From contig CAJUHV010000107.1 of the NCBI GenBank assembly GCA_910586445.1, positions 1 through 8,548 on the forward strand: a stretch of DNA of 8,548 bases. The letters run 5' to 3'. Below, piece by piece: positions 1 through 5,638 of this stretch; positions within the stretch are counted from its first letter, which is position 1, and each line of letters opens with the position of its first letter. A program made the translations under genes and the position numbers. This stretch comes from an uncultured Eubacterium sp. Its GTDB lineage: Bacteria > Bacillota > Clostridia > Lachnospirales > Lachnospiraceae. A model generated the notes under the pieces. That model ran no database searches. It worked only from the letters and a program-made list of their open reading frames with translations, and was not told where the DNA came from.

Positions 1-75
1 TCCACCAAGTGTGAAGCACATCTCACGGAAAGCATTTTTCAAACACGCTCTAAGAAAAGTATATACAAAATCTAG
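1..75 (+). CDS. Possible C-terminal tail of a transposase (5' partial)
   Basis: Frame 1 is open from the window edge to a TAG at 73-75 and encodes 24 residues including CEAHLTESIFQTRSKK, a basic, helical-looking tail. It stops about 60 bases before the proposed element terminus, where a transposase gene would be expected to end. With so few residues no family can be identified. The call rests only on position inside the putative insertion sequence, and the frame could be open by chance. Confidence 0.25.
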   Translation, partial: STKCEAHLTESIFQTRSKKSIYKI

Positions 76-136
76 CGGAATCCGATTTGGAATGAAATCT
101 ATATCTTGTATATACAATCTTTGCTGCGACAGCCCC
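1..136 (+). mobile_element. Right end of an insertion sequence (partial)
   Basis: The terminal TTGCTGCGACAGCCCC at 121-136 resembles, in reverse complement, the GGGGCTGT(C/T)GCA-type inverted-repeat termini that I associate with IS1182/IS5-like elements of Clostridia. Just inside lie a 12-bp perfect palindrome, TTGTATATACAA (106-117), and a related GTATATACAAAATCT (59-73), which look like subterminal transposase-binding repeats. The other end is outside the window, so neither the matching inverted repeat nor a target duplication can be checked. The family assignment is from memory of terminus sequences and is tentative. Confidence 0.4.
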
Positions 137-162
137 TTTCTTGTTACAGATATTTGTTATCT

Positions 163-210
163 CAGACGGCTCGCTGTTTTTTTTAGTTTCATCCTTCTGT
201 GTTTTCACCC
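163..210. repeat. Cassette-flanking repeat, copy A
   Basis: This copy matches 1685-1731 in the same orientation. Shared blocks are CTCGCTGTTTTTT, AGTTTCA, CCTTCT and TTTTCACCC. By hand alignment there are about six or seven substitutions and one gap over 48 bases, near 85% identity. On the minus strand it covers the last codons and stop of the SecB-like gene and the sequence just after. Weaker similarity may continue toward the insertion sequence end (CTGA, then AACAAGAAA against AACAAAAAG). The two copies bracket the three-gene cassette. Confidence 0.7.
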
Positions 211-572
211 TCAAACGGCGGCAGATCTAAAGCAGGCATACCATATGCTTCTGTCACCTTCTTTACAGTTTTCCTTAAATTAGTTAAAGCAGCCGGCACA
301 CATGCTTTTCTTACAGACTCTTCACTTATTTCTAGTGTTTCATTTTCAATTTCAAAAACAGATAGTGTTTCTATTGCTAAATAAAATCTATCGTCTTCCT
401 TACCAATATGAAAATTCAAATTTATCATAATATGGCTGTTTTTATCTACATTTTTAGGAACAGAAATATTCCCATTTAGCTGCATGTCTAAATTATTCTT
501 TTTTTCTTTATCAAAATTTTCTACAAAAGATGCTTTTTTTACGCTATGCTTTTTTAATTTAAAATCACTCAT
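189..572 (-). CDS. SecB-like chaperone
   Basis: This 127-aa protein has the layout of the SecB family. An N-terminal strand FKLKKHSVKKASF (4-16) is followed by alternating hydrophobic strands ILINLNF-like (48-54) and RFYLAIETLSVFEI (62-75). A helix region ACVPAALTNLRKTVKKVTEAYG (90-111) precedes the closing GMPALDLPPF (111-120), comparable to the SecB ending of 'R..is.lt...G.ppl.LpP'. Known SecB proteins hold clients unfolded for secretion, and SecB-like solitary proteins also act as chaperones for antitoxins in TAC modules. This copy is third in a tight operon, 12 bases after the preceding stop, with GAGGT seven bases before ATG. That context favours a TAC-type or partner-specific chaperone over housekeeping secretion, since most Firmicutes lack canonical SecB. 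The last seven residues (EGENTEG) overlap flanking repeat A, so the C-terminus may have been altered at the cassette boundary. Sequence is strongly AT-rich. Confidence 0.65.
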   Translation of the reverse strand: MSDFKLKKHSVKKASFVENFDKEKKNNLDMQLNGNISVPKNVDKNSHIMINLNFHIGKEDDRFYLAIETLSVFEIENETLEISEESVRKACVPAALTNLRKTVKKVTEAYGMPALDLPPFEGENTEG

Positions 573-584
573 ATATCTACCTCA

Positions 585-1145
585 CTATGCAAACGCTTGA
601 ATCTTCCCTATAGAATATTCAGTTACATCAGCCGTATCAAAACACAAATTAAAATAATCATCCGTAAGCATAATACAATTCCCATTATTAAGCATTAACA
701 GCTTTTTAGCCTGCGGCTTAATCATATATTCCATATATGCATTTCTCCGCGTGAAAACAGCAATCTCTTCTAAAAATTCATCATCCTCTGCATCCATATA
801 CTCCCCCGCAGTTGGTAATAAATTTATGTCAATCTTCTCTTTATCAATCGTGCTGTGTATTATATTTTGTCCATCATATTCTATAATTATTTTCTCTTCT
901 GTAACTGCCAGAAAAGCGTTTTGTATAGTGATTTTGTTTTCCAAAAGTCCAATCAGTGTATTATAATCTGTCTTTGTTCCAATCCATATCGTTTTGCTTA
1001 CACCCGCAAGACAACAAATAAACAAATAAACATCATGTTCATTCTTACAAGTAAACATAACCGGATATCTGCTCTCAAATAAAACAATATCTAAAGTAAT
1101 ATTTTCAAACCCAGGAATCTTACTAAATATTTTTTCAATTCTCAT
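585..1145 (-). CDS. DUF6575-like protein, second gene of the trio
   Basis: This is a 186-aa soluble protein with no membrane segment. The first half, with YPVMFTCKN, YLFIC, IWIGTKTDY, LIGLLENKITIQNAFL, resembles the pattern I recall for DUF6575 (PF20215), whose function is unknown; this is a memory match only. The second half is acidic in the middle (MDAEDDEFLEE) and ends with a hydrophobic, aromatic stretch (NCIMLTDDYFNLCF) before a short tail. The start is placed at the ATG at 1145, because GAGGTGA (1152-1158 on the minus strand) is six bases before it and would abut the alternative TTG at 1151. The gene overlaps the upstream coding sequence by 11 bases, which suggests translational coupling and matched output. 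In a TAC reading this would be the antitoxin and the hydrophobic C-terminal segment could be the chaperone-binding tail, but nothing in the sequence proves that. No helix-turn-helix is evident. Confidence 0.6.
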   Translation of the reverse strand: MRIEKIFSKIPGFENITLDIVLFESRYPVMFTCKNEHDVYLFICCLAGVSKTIWIGTKTDYNTLIGLLENKITIQNAFLAVTEEKIIIEYDGQNIIHSTIDKEKIDINLLPTAGEYMDAEDDEFLEEIAVFTRRNAYMEYMIKPQAKKLLMLNNGNCIMLTDDYFNLCFDTADVTEYSIGKIQAFA

Positions 1146-1575
1146 TCTCAATCACCTCAAATTCCATATAGGGTTTTGCACCGATATACAACCACCAATC
1201 CACATGAGAACCTCTATATTTTATACCTAATTTGCTTTTCCATTCTTTTGTTTCCAGACATATTCCATGTATAGGCCTCGTAATTCCTTTTGCAATCTTA
1301 AAAGGAACGCCGAATCGACTGTCCATGACCATAAATCTTTTCACATCTTTAAATTTCATATAGGTAGACAACGAATATTCCTGAGGATCATCAGAAGCAC
1401 CACCTGCACTTATCATAAATCCATTTTCCTCAAAAGAGTTTAAAAATGATTCATGATCCGCTTTTTGTGTTGCACATGCCCTATAAACCTCTAATTCTTG
1501 TTCTCTTGCCCATTCTGGTATTTCAAAATTCTCAAAATACGACGGAAATTTCTTCTCAATTTGTTCTTGCACCAT
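1135..1575 (-). CDS. Unknown 146-aa protein, first gene of the trio
   Basis: I do not recognise a named family. The protein is soluble and rich in aromatic and charged residues. It has EWAREQELEVYRA (21-33), SFLNSFEENGF (43-53), DDPQEYSLSTY (62-72), FKIAKGITRPIHG (92-104), SHVDWWLYIGAKPYMEFEVIE (123-143). The ordered features YR32, S70-T71 and E138-x-E140 mimic the R / STS / ExE order of arginine-type ADP-ribosyltransferases, but spacing alone is not proof and the helix and strand pattern was not computed. AAAGGTG sits five bases before the ATG. Its own promoter lies at 1624-1651, and it is coupled to the next gene by an 11-base overlap. As first gene of a trio ending in a SecB-like protein it occupies the toxin position of CmdTAC-like systems. 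It could equally be a non-enzymatic partner or a phage-derived protein. GC is low compared with the genes to the right. Confidence 0.6.
   Translation of the reverse strand: MVQEQIEKKFPSYFENFEIPEWAREQELEVYRACATQKADHESFLNSFEENGFMISAGGASDDPQEYSLSTYMKFKDVKRFMVMDSRFGVPFKIAKGITRPIHGICLETKEWKSKLGIKYRGSHVDWWLYIGAKPYMEFEVIENEN
1152..1158 (-). promoter_or_regulatory. Ribosome binding site that fixes the DUF6575-like start
   Basis: GAGGTGA on the minus strand lies six bases before ATG (1143-1145) but directly touches TTG (1149-1151). It therefore supports the shorter 186-aa protein. It lies inside the end of the upstream coding sequence. Confidence 0.6.
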
Positions 1576-1623
1576 CTTCGCACCTTTAATCTGCTCATAT
1601 TAGCTTCTCCGTATTGTTTTTTT

Positions 1624-1651
1624 ATTATATCATATATCCCATCAATTTCAA
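1624..1651 (-). promoter_or_regulatory. Sigma-A type promoter of the three-gene cassette
   Basis: TTGAAA (1646-1651) and TATAAT (1624-1629) are separated by 16 bases on the minus strand, in an AT-rich stretch between repeat B and the first gene. Transcription would begin near 1617, about 40 bases before the ATG at 1575. No operator-like palindrome was seen over it. The promoter lies between the two flanking repeats, so the cassette carries its own expression signal. Confidence 0.7.
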
Positions 1652-1684
1652 TCTGCCAAAATCTTTTTGTTCATAATTATTTTT

Positions 1685-1731
1685 CAGCCGACTCGCTGTT
1701 TTTTAAGTTTCAGCCTTCTATATTTTCACCC
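1685..1731. repeat. Cassette-flanking repeat, copy B
   Basis: This is the partner of 163-210, in the same orientation. On the minus strand it spans the last codons and stop (GGGGTGAAAATATAG) of the glycosyltransferase relic and the bases immediately after it. The cassette promoter and its three genes follow directly. Copy A has the same sequence type at the far end of the cassette. That suggests the cassette entered at, or duplicated, the 3' end of the glycosyltransferase gene. Confidence 0.7.
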
Positions 1732-2275
1732 CATAGACATCCGCCATCTTCTTTTCCACCACCTGAGCTGAAAACCGCTCAATACGCCTGCGGTTAAATA
1801 TACCCATACGCCTGCGCCTGTCGGGATTCCTGCACAGCTGCCGGACTGCTGCTGCCCTCGCCAGCACCCCTCCGATCGGAGAATGGCAGTGAATCAGCGT
1901 ATAATGTCTGCTGCTAAGCTGCCGAATCTGAATGTATGAAAGAATAAGTGCTTTTAAATTCCATACTTTTCGCGGGATAGGAATGTGATATACTCCTATC
2001 CCTGCCTTTTTATAAGATCTTTGCAGCTGCTCAAGGCGCTCATCCGAAACAGTACTTCCATTTTCAAAATTTGCCGCTGCATGTACCTGATACCCATGTG
2101 CAGCAAGCAGCCGGATATTTCCTTCATTATTAAACACGGCAAAGCCCGCATTTACCCAGGCCTGCTTTTGATCTCCCTTTTCCTGAAAAGACCTCACCCG
2201 CCCGGCTGCATAATCCATCTGCAGAATGCCAAAGCGGTCTGCCGGATGTGTCGTTGTAATCGTAGCTGTCTTTCC
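1718..2275 (-). pseudogene. Mosaic relic: RfbF-type cytidylyltransferase joined to GT4 glycosyltransferase pieces
   Basis: One open frame carries three unrelated pieces. About 2275-2129 encodes TATITTTHPADRFG, SFQEKGDQKQ and WVNAGFAVFN, which match the middle of glucose-1-phosphate cytidylyltransferase (RfbF, CDP-sugar synthesis). About 2122-1829 encodes HAAANFENGST, SDERLEQ, YHIPIPRKVWNLKAL and LIHCHSPIGGVLARAA, typical of the first ~110 residues of GT4 glycosyltransferases. About 1807-1718 encodes FNRRRIERF and VVEKKMADVYG, like the C-terminal tail of such an enzyme. Most of each parent enzyme is absent, including the GT4 nucleotide-sugar-binding half, so no activity is expected. The frame formally opens at 2422, but that ATG precedes a terminator hairpin and the first ~48 codons resemble nothing, so they are excluded. 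An 11-bp direct repeat, ATACGCCTGCG (1782-1792 and 1806-1816), lies at the last junction. The pieces imply a former surface-polysaccharide cluster reduced by deletions. Confidence 0.7.
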
Positions 2276-2350
2276 TTGCCCGTTGGGTACAACACAGCAG
2301 ATGGCAAAACAGACGATACTGACAGTACAATTACCGGCCGGATAAATAAT

Positions 2351-2388
2351 GCAGGACGAAAAGCTTATTTCTAAGCCTTCCGCCCTGC
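2351..2388 (-). terminator. Rho-independent terminator after the 271-aa gene
   Basis: On the minus strand a 17-bp stem, GCAGGGCGGAAGGCTTA pairing with TAAGCTTTTCGTCCTGC, closes on a GAAA tetraloop. All 17 positions pair, three of them as G-U, which only works in the minus-strand RNA. ATTATTTAT follows as a weak U-rich tail. It lies about 75 bases after the stop of the 271-aa gene and separates it from the pseudogene relic. Confidence 0.75.
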
Positions 2389-2463
2389 ACAATTTATAAA
2401 TCCTATTCCCATGGTTCCTCAATCAGTCAGAACCACCCTGCTCCCCTTTCGGTCCAAGCAGTT

Positions 2464-3279
2464 TTATGAAAGCGTCATAGAAAGCGCATCTTCATACTTC
2501 TTCATCGCTTCTCTAAAAACAGAATCCTGTATGCCGAAACGATTGCCCGATTCTTGGATTCTGCCATCCCTGACTTCGTATTTTGTTCCGTTCACTCGAA
2601 ACGTTTTGTCTGTATCAATACCCAGTTCACGCAGCAGGCTCAGAATCATCGGCGTGCTTTCCTTATCGATCAGCTCCGATGCCCATTGTTTCCCGGCAGA
2701 CCGAAGCAGGGAATTCAGCCCGCCGGCAAGCTGCTTCGCCTTCTCGTCCTCGTCTTCACTGCCGTTTCCAAGCCCGTTCACATAGACGCCGTCTTCCCTG
2801 ACTTCCAGACTATAGCCGCCTCCCAGGTCAAAGACATCGCCTGCTCCAAAATGAATACTGTTGTCAGACCCGCCAACCGCCGCACCATGCAGCCTATTCA
2901 AAAGCTCCTCAGGCGGGGTATAATCTACATAGTGAAACACATTCATATCATAGGCCTTAAACACCTTTTCGCCGTTAACCGAATACTGTGCCGTTACCCC
3001 ATCCACAATATTGCTGGTGATTTCATACTCATCCCCATTCTTCTCTTGAAAGAGGCCCTTTACATTGCTGCCTGTCATGGACTGATAGAGCATAATCATC
3101 GCATTGATATCTCTTTTTTTCCTCACATCGTATCCATTCAGCGAATCCGACTGTTTTCCAGAAATATCTCCGTTAAAGTAGTCTACAAAATCATCCTTGG
3201 AGCCATCTTTCGTTGCCAGTTTACCTGTTTTGATATTGTAGATATAAGTACTGCTGCTTCCAATTCCAGTGATGCCCAT
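2464..3279 (-). CDS. Hypothetical protein, 271 aa
   Basis: I do not recognise the family. There is no signal peptide or membrane segment. The N-terminus MGITGIGSSSTYIYN resembles short Ser/Gly leaders of several Lachnospiraceae hypothetical proteins. The body is acidic and glycine-rich, with KRDINAMIMLYQSMTGSN (85-102), VSGGYSLEV-type strands around 195-212 (DLGGGYSLEVREDGVYVNG), an acidic linker GSEDEDEKAKQ and a C-terminal alpha/beta region with LLRELGIDTDKTF and VNGTKYEVRDGRIQ. The start is set at ATG 3279: GGAAG lies about ten bases before it, and the longer in-frame start at 3489 falls inside the -35 element of a strong promoter. Upstream codons in this frame (DAAFQTPAANQTAGT) look protein-like although no start codon serves them, so a frameshift near the start is possible. 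The gene is monocistronic, ending at the hairpin at 2351-2388. Confidence 0.75.
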   Translation of the reverse strand: MGITGIGSSSTYIYNIKTGKLATKDGSKDDFVDYFNGDISGKQSDSLNGYDVRKKRDINAMIMLYQSMTGSNVKGLFQEKNGDEYEITSNIVDGVTAQYSVNGEKVFKAYDMNVFHYVDYTPPEELLNRLHGAAVGGSDNSIHFGAGDVFDLGGGYSLEVREDGVYVNGLGNGSEDEDEKAKQLAGGLNSLLRSAGKQWASELIDKESTPMILSLLRELGIDTDKTFRVNGTKYEVRDGRIQESGNRFGIQDSVFREAMKKYEDALSMTLS

Positions 3280-3284
3280 TTTTC

Positions 3285-3350
3285 TTACACTTCCTTTCTT
3301 TTTATCTGTACCTGCTGTCTGATTGGCAGCGGGTGTCTGGAATGCCGCAT
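3285..3350 (-). CDS. Possible 21-aa leader ORF (or frameshifted true start)
   Basis: ATG at 3350 has the best ribosome binding site in the window, AAAGGAGGAGG, eight bases upstream. It reads 21 codons (MRHSRHPLPIRQQVQ...) to TAA at 3285-3287, five bases before the ATG of the 271-aa gene and overlapping its leader region. It could be a leader peptide coupling translation into the main gene. Alternatively the strong site once served the main frame, in which the same DNA reads as a more protein-like segment, and a one-base indel separated them. Confidence 0.35.
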   Translation of the reverse strand: MRHSRHPLPIRQQVQIKRKEV

Positions 3351-3358
3351 CTGTGAAA

Positions 3359-3369
3359 CCTCCTCCTTT
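3359..3369 (-). promoter_or_regulatory. Unusually strong ribosome binding site out of frame with the main gene
   Basis: AAAGGAGGAGG on the minus strand is nearly a full anti-16S match and has ideal spacing to ATG 3350. It is not positioned for any start in the 271-aa frame. It is therefore the main evidence for the leader ORF or for a frameshift in this gene. Confidence 0.55.
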
Positions 3370-3385
3370 CCGGCTTTGTTTTCCT

Positions 3386-3456
3386 ATGCAGCAGTTATGT
3401 ACAAAAATATATCTCACAAATGCTTTCTTTGTAAGCATATTGATCATCTGCTGCAT
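3386..3456 (-). promoter_or_regulatory. Foldable 5' leader of the 271-aa gene
   Basis: In the minus-strand RNA, AUGCAGCAG at the very 5' end (3456-3448) is perfectly complementary to CUGCUGCAU (3394-3386) about 53 bases later. Inside, AUGCUU and AAGCAU form a six-base hairpin. The outer stem would begin within a few bases of the predicted transcription start and end about 17 bases before the strong ribosome binding site. It may stabilise the 5' end or act as a switch. It matches no riboswitch class I know. Confidence 0.4.
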
Positions 3457-3460
3457 GCTT

Positions 3461-3489
3461 ATTATACTATTTATGGGCAAATTTATCAA
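3461..3489 (-). promoter_or_regulatory. Sigma-A promoter of the 271-aa gene
   Basis: TTGATA (3484-3489) and TATAAT (3461-3466) are separated by exactly 17 bases on the minus strand, a near-consensus vegetative promoter. Predicted transcription starts near 3454. It rules out the ATG at 3489 as a translation start and leaves a leader of roughly 100 bases before the leader ORF. Confidence 0.8.
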
Positions 3490-3495
3490 TTATCA

Positions 3496-3642
3496 ATTGA
3501 AAGTTTCATTACTGAACTCGGATGGTTCCATGCCGTTTTGAAAAACTGCTCCGCCCGCAGCCATATAAGACCTGCTGTAAATGATAAAACGCTCATTGTC
3601 GGCAAAAAAAGCAGATAAGAAAAAACGGCATGAATTTCCTGT
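3496..3642 (-). other. Intergenic region after the transporter, with a spaced inverted repeat
   Basis: No gene is called here. CATGCCGTTTT (3529-3539) and AAAACGGCATG (3622-3632) are an 11-bp perfect inverted repeat bracketing 82 bases. The transporter frame stays open for about 50 codons past its stop, to a TGA at 3493-3495, and reads residues such as GGAVFQNGMEPSEFSNETF, which may be the tail of a lost gene or chance. No convincing terminator for the transporter was found, only T-rich tracts after its stop. Confidence 0.3.
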
Positions 3643-4869
3643 TTACTGCTTTCCAATCATCCGGTAAAAAATTGTTAACAAAATTCCTGCTGCATTCAGT
3701 CCGCATGCAATCAAAAAAGCGTTCTGATAGACTCCGGTTGACTCATAAACGCTGCGCATAATCTGCGGCCCAAAATATCCTGCAAGTGCAAAGCCGATAA
3801 ACATAATTCCATAATTTACGCTGTTGTTGCGCGCCCCGAACTGGTCTGCTGTAAAGCCCGGATACACCCCCATAAAAGACCCGAAACTAACACCTACAAT
3901 ACAGATTCCTACATAGAACAGCATCTGCTGTCCGCCTGCCGAAAAATACAGGCACAGCATTCCGGCTATGCACAGAATACACGCTGTCATCAGCGTATTG
4001 ATCCGGCCGATTTTATCGGATATATATCCCGCCGCAATTCGTCCCAGTGCATTAAAAAGTGCAAGAACGGATACTGCCGCACTCGCTGCGATAGCTGTCA
4101 TTCCGATCATATCCTGTGCCATGGCCGATGCTTGGGAAATAACCATCATGCCGCTGAAAGCCCCGCTGGTAAGCAGAAGCAGCATAACGTAAAATACCGG
4201 GGTCTTTATCATCTGTTTCCAGTTTATATCCAGCGTGCCTTTCTGCGCTGCAGGCGGTTTGTATCCGGCCGGAACATATCCCTGCGGACACTGCTCCAAA
4301 AACTGTGTGCTTATTAGAATGATCACCAGAAAAACGGCTCCGACCGATTTGAACGCAGTCTGAGCATTCCACCGATTTACAATCACAGTGACAACAGGAG
4401 GCAGAATCACAGAACTCATTCCATATACCGCAGTCGTGATTCCGCCAATCAGCCCCCGCTTATCTGGAAAATATTTTACGCTCGTAGAGATAGTTGCCCC
4501 GTAAGCCATTCCAAGGCCCAGTCCGGCAATCAGCCCATAGCTGACGATCAAAAATGATACGCTGGATGCAAAACCGGAAAGCACCATGCCGCCGCCAAAC
4601 ATAATACCGCCCAGTGCAATCACCTTTTTCGGCCCCAGCCTGTCATTTACTGCACCGCCGGAAATCATTGTGACAGGGCCTACTGCATTTGCTATCGTAT
4701 ATACAATCGCCAGATCACCGGATGTTACATTCAGCCCCAGAGAATTATTGAAATGTTCCGCCATCGAAGACGCAAATACACTCCATGCATAGATCGAACC
4801 CAAACACAAATTGATCAGACATGAGGCAGCTAGTATTATCCATCTTTTTTTGTCTAAATTCATGCTCAT
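3643..4869 (-). CDS. OFA-family MFS transporter
   Basis: A 408-aa inner-membrane permease with about twelve hydrophobic segments, the usual length for the oxalate/formate antiporter (OFA) family of the major facilitator superfamily. The first segment carries the OFA-like NLCLGSIYAWSVF (20-32). MFS motif A appears as GGAVNDRLGPKK (71-82) and again in the second half as AAGYISDKIGR (279-289). FPDKRGLIGGI (134-144) and GFTADQFGARNNSVNYG (338-354) are also family-typical. A cytoplasmic linker (about 195-220) separates the halves. Family members exchange small carboxylates; the substrate here cannot be read from sequence. AAAGGA lies upstream of ATG 4869, with a second possible start two codons on. 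The OYE pseudogene stop is 14 bases upstream, so the two were one operon, and the substrate was probably that enzyme's substrate or product. The transporter itself looks intact. Confidence 0.92.
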   Translation of the reverse strand: MSMNLDKKRWIILAASCLINLCLGSIYAWSVFASSMAEHFNNSLGLNVTSGDLAIVYTIANAVGPVTMISGGAVNDRLGPKKVIALGGIMFGGGMVLSGFASSVSFLIVSYGLIAGLGLGMAYGATISTSVKYFPDKRGLIGGITTAVYGMSSVILPPVVTVIVNRWNAQTAFKSVGAVFLVIILISTQFLEQCPQGYVPAGYKPPAAQKGTLDINWKQMIKTPVFYVMLLLLTSGAFSGMMVISQASAMAQDMIGMTAIAASAAVSVLALFNALGRIAAGYISDKIGRINTLMTACILCIAGMLCLYFSAGGQQMLFYVGICIVGVSFGSFMGVYPGFTADQFGARNNSVNYGIMFIGFALAGYFGPQIMRSVYESTGVYQNAFLIACGLNAAGILLTIFYRMIGKQ

Positions 4870-4883
4870 TATCTCTCTTTCCT

Positions 4884-5577
4884 TTAAATATCCAGCGCAG
4901 CGTGATAGCCCCAGTAGACGGCATTTGTAATCGTTGATACTTTTGCGGCATCACCAATCACTCTTACAAATGGCGCTGCATCCTGCAGCTGCGTGACTGT
5001 TTCTGTACGGGAACGCTGTCCCAGGGCACAGATTACCGATTTCCCGGGAACCATCTGTTTTTCGCCGTTTTTGTCTTACCCGTTTCGCAAGTCCTGCCAC
5101 GGTACCATAGGACTCTACAATTTCCGCAATCATCTCTTTTGTGAGTGCCTTTACTTCTACGCCGTCCGGGCGGACGACATCACTGGCACCCCACTGATTC
5201 ATAGATTTCTGTTTTGTCTTATCAGTCATATAAGTTCCTGCATACATGCCGGAATGTGATAATTCTAAGCTTGGCGTAGCTCCATGACGGCGTATTGCAT
5301 CTGCAGTATATGCCGCTGCGGCAAGAGAGTTTAACACTGCTGTATCCAGATGGTACGCATGCGAACCATCCGTCTTTGGGTGCACCATACACTCACTGAC
5401 CGTAACAGCCGCTGCACCGCCCTTCCCCCTCAATTCATAAAACGCCGTTGATTTCGGTCCGATGCAGCCGTCATTTGTGATATCTGTACCTCCCATCGGT
5501 GCAGAAAACATACGGTTGCGGAATGTCACCCTGCCGATCGTAATAGGGCTTGACAGGTGTGGAAATTTTCGTTCCAT
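4884..5577 (-). pseudogene. Old-yellow-enzyme flavin oxidoreductase, internally deleted and frameshifted
   Basis: From ATG 5577 (GAGGAGGAGA four bases upstream) about 165 residues match the N-terminal TIM-barrel half of OYE-family NADH:flavin oxidoreductases of the FadH/BaiCD/BaiH kind. Visible landmarks are PITIGRVTFRNRMFSAPMGG (11-30), VSECMVHP, ATPSLELSHSGMYAG and LTKEMIAEIVESYG. The normal continuation is missing. From about 5076 a different frame encodes the extreme C-terminus of the same family, KSVICALGQRSRTET and FVRVIGDAAKV...YWGYHAALDI, ending with TAA at 4884-4886. Family members are about 640-670 residues, so roughly 400 or more are lost, including the active-site half of the barrel, the 4Fe-4S cysteines and most of the FAD/NAD domain. 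The surviving frame runs on to a stop at 4951 but makes only a fragment. Members reduce enoate, bile-acid or steroid-type substrates; the exact one cannot be assigned. Confidence 0.85.
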
Positions 5578-5638
5578 TGATTCTCCTCCTCTTTTTCATA
5601 TTTGTTATTTTCTTAACAATATCAGGATAGCATGAAAA

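Noticed and set aside
11..283. 90-aa plus-strand frame across the insertion sequence end and repeat A
   Set aside because: It crosses the proposed element terminus and runs antisense into the SecB-like gene, with no ribosome site; it is probably chance.
189..572. SecB-like gene as the housekeeping secretion chaperone
   Set aside because: Firmicutes generally lack canonical SecB, and this gene sits in an AT-rich accessory trio, so a partner-specific chaperone is more likely.
2276..2422. First ~48 codons of the frame starting at 2422 as part of the cytidylyltransferase relic
   Set aside because: This stretch spans the terminator hairpin at 2351-2388 and its residues match neither parent family.
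2464..3489. 341-aa version of the hypothetical protein starting at 3489
   Set aside because: Its ATG falls within the TTGATA -35 element and the first part would be untranscribed; those residues also look unlike a protein.
2554..3618. 354-aa plus-strand frame opposite the 271-aa gene
   Set aside because: It is antisense to a gene with a promoter, ribosome site and terminator, has a cysteine- and isoleucine-rich composition without domain logic, and has no ribosome binding site of note.
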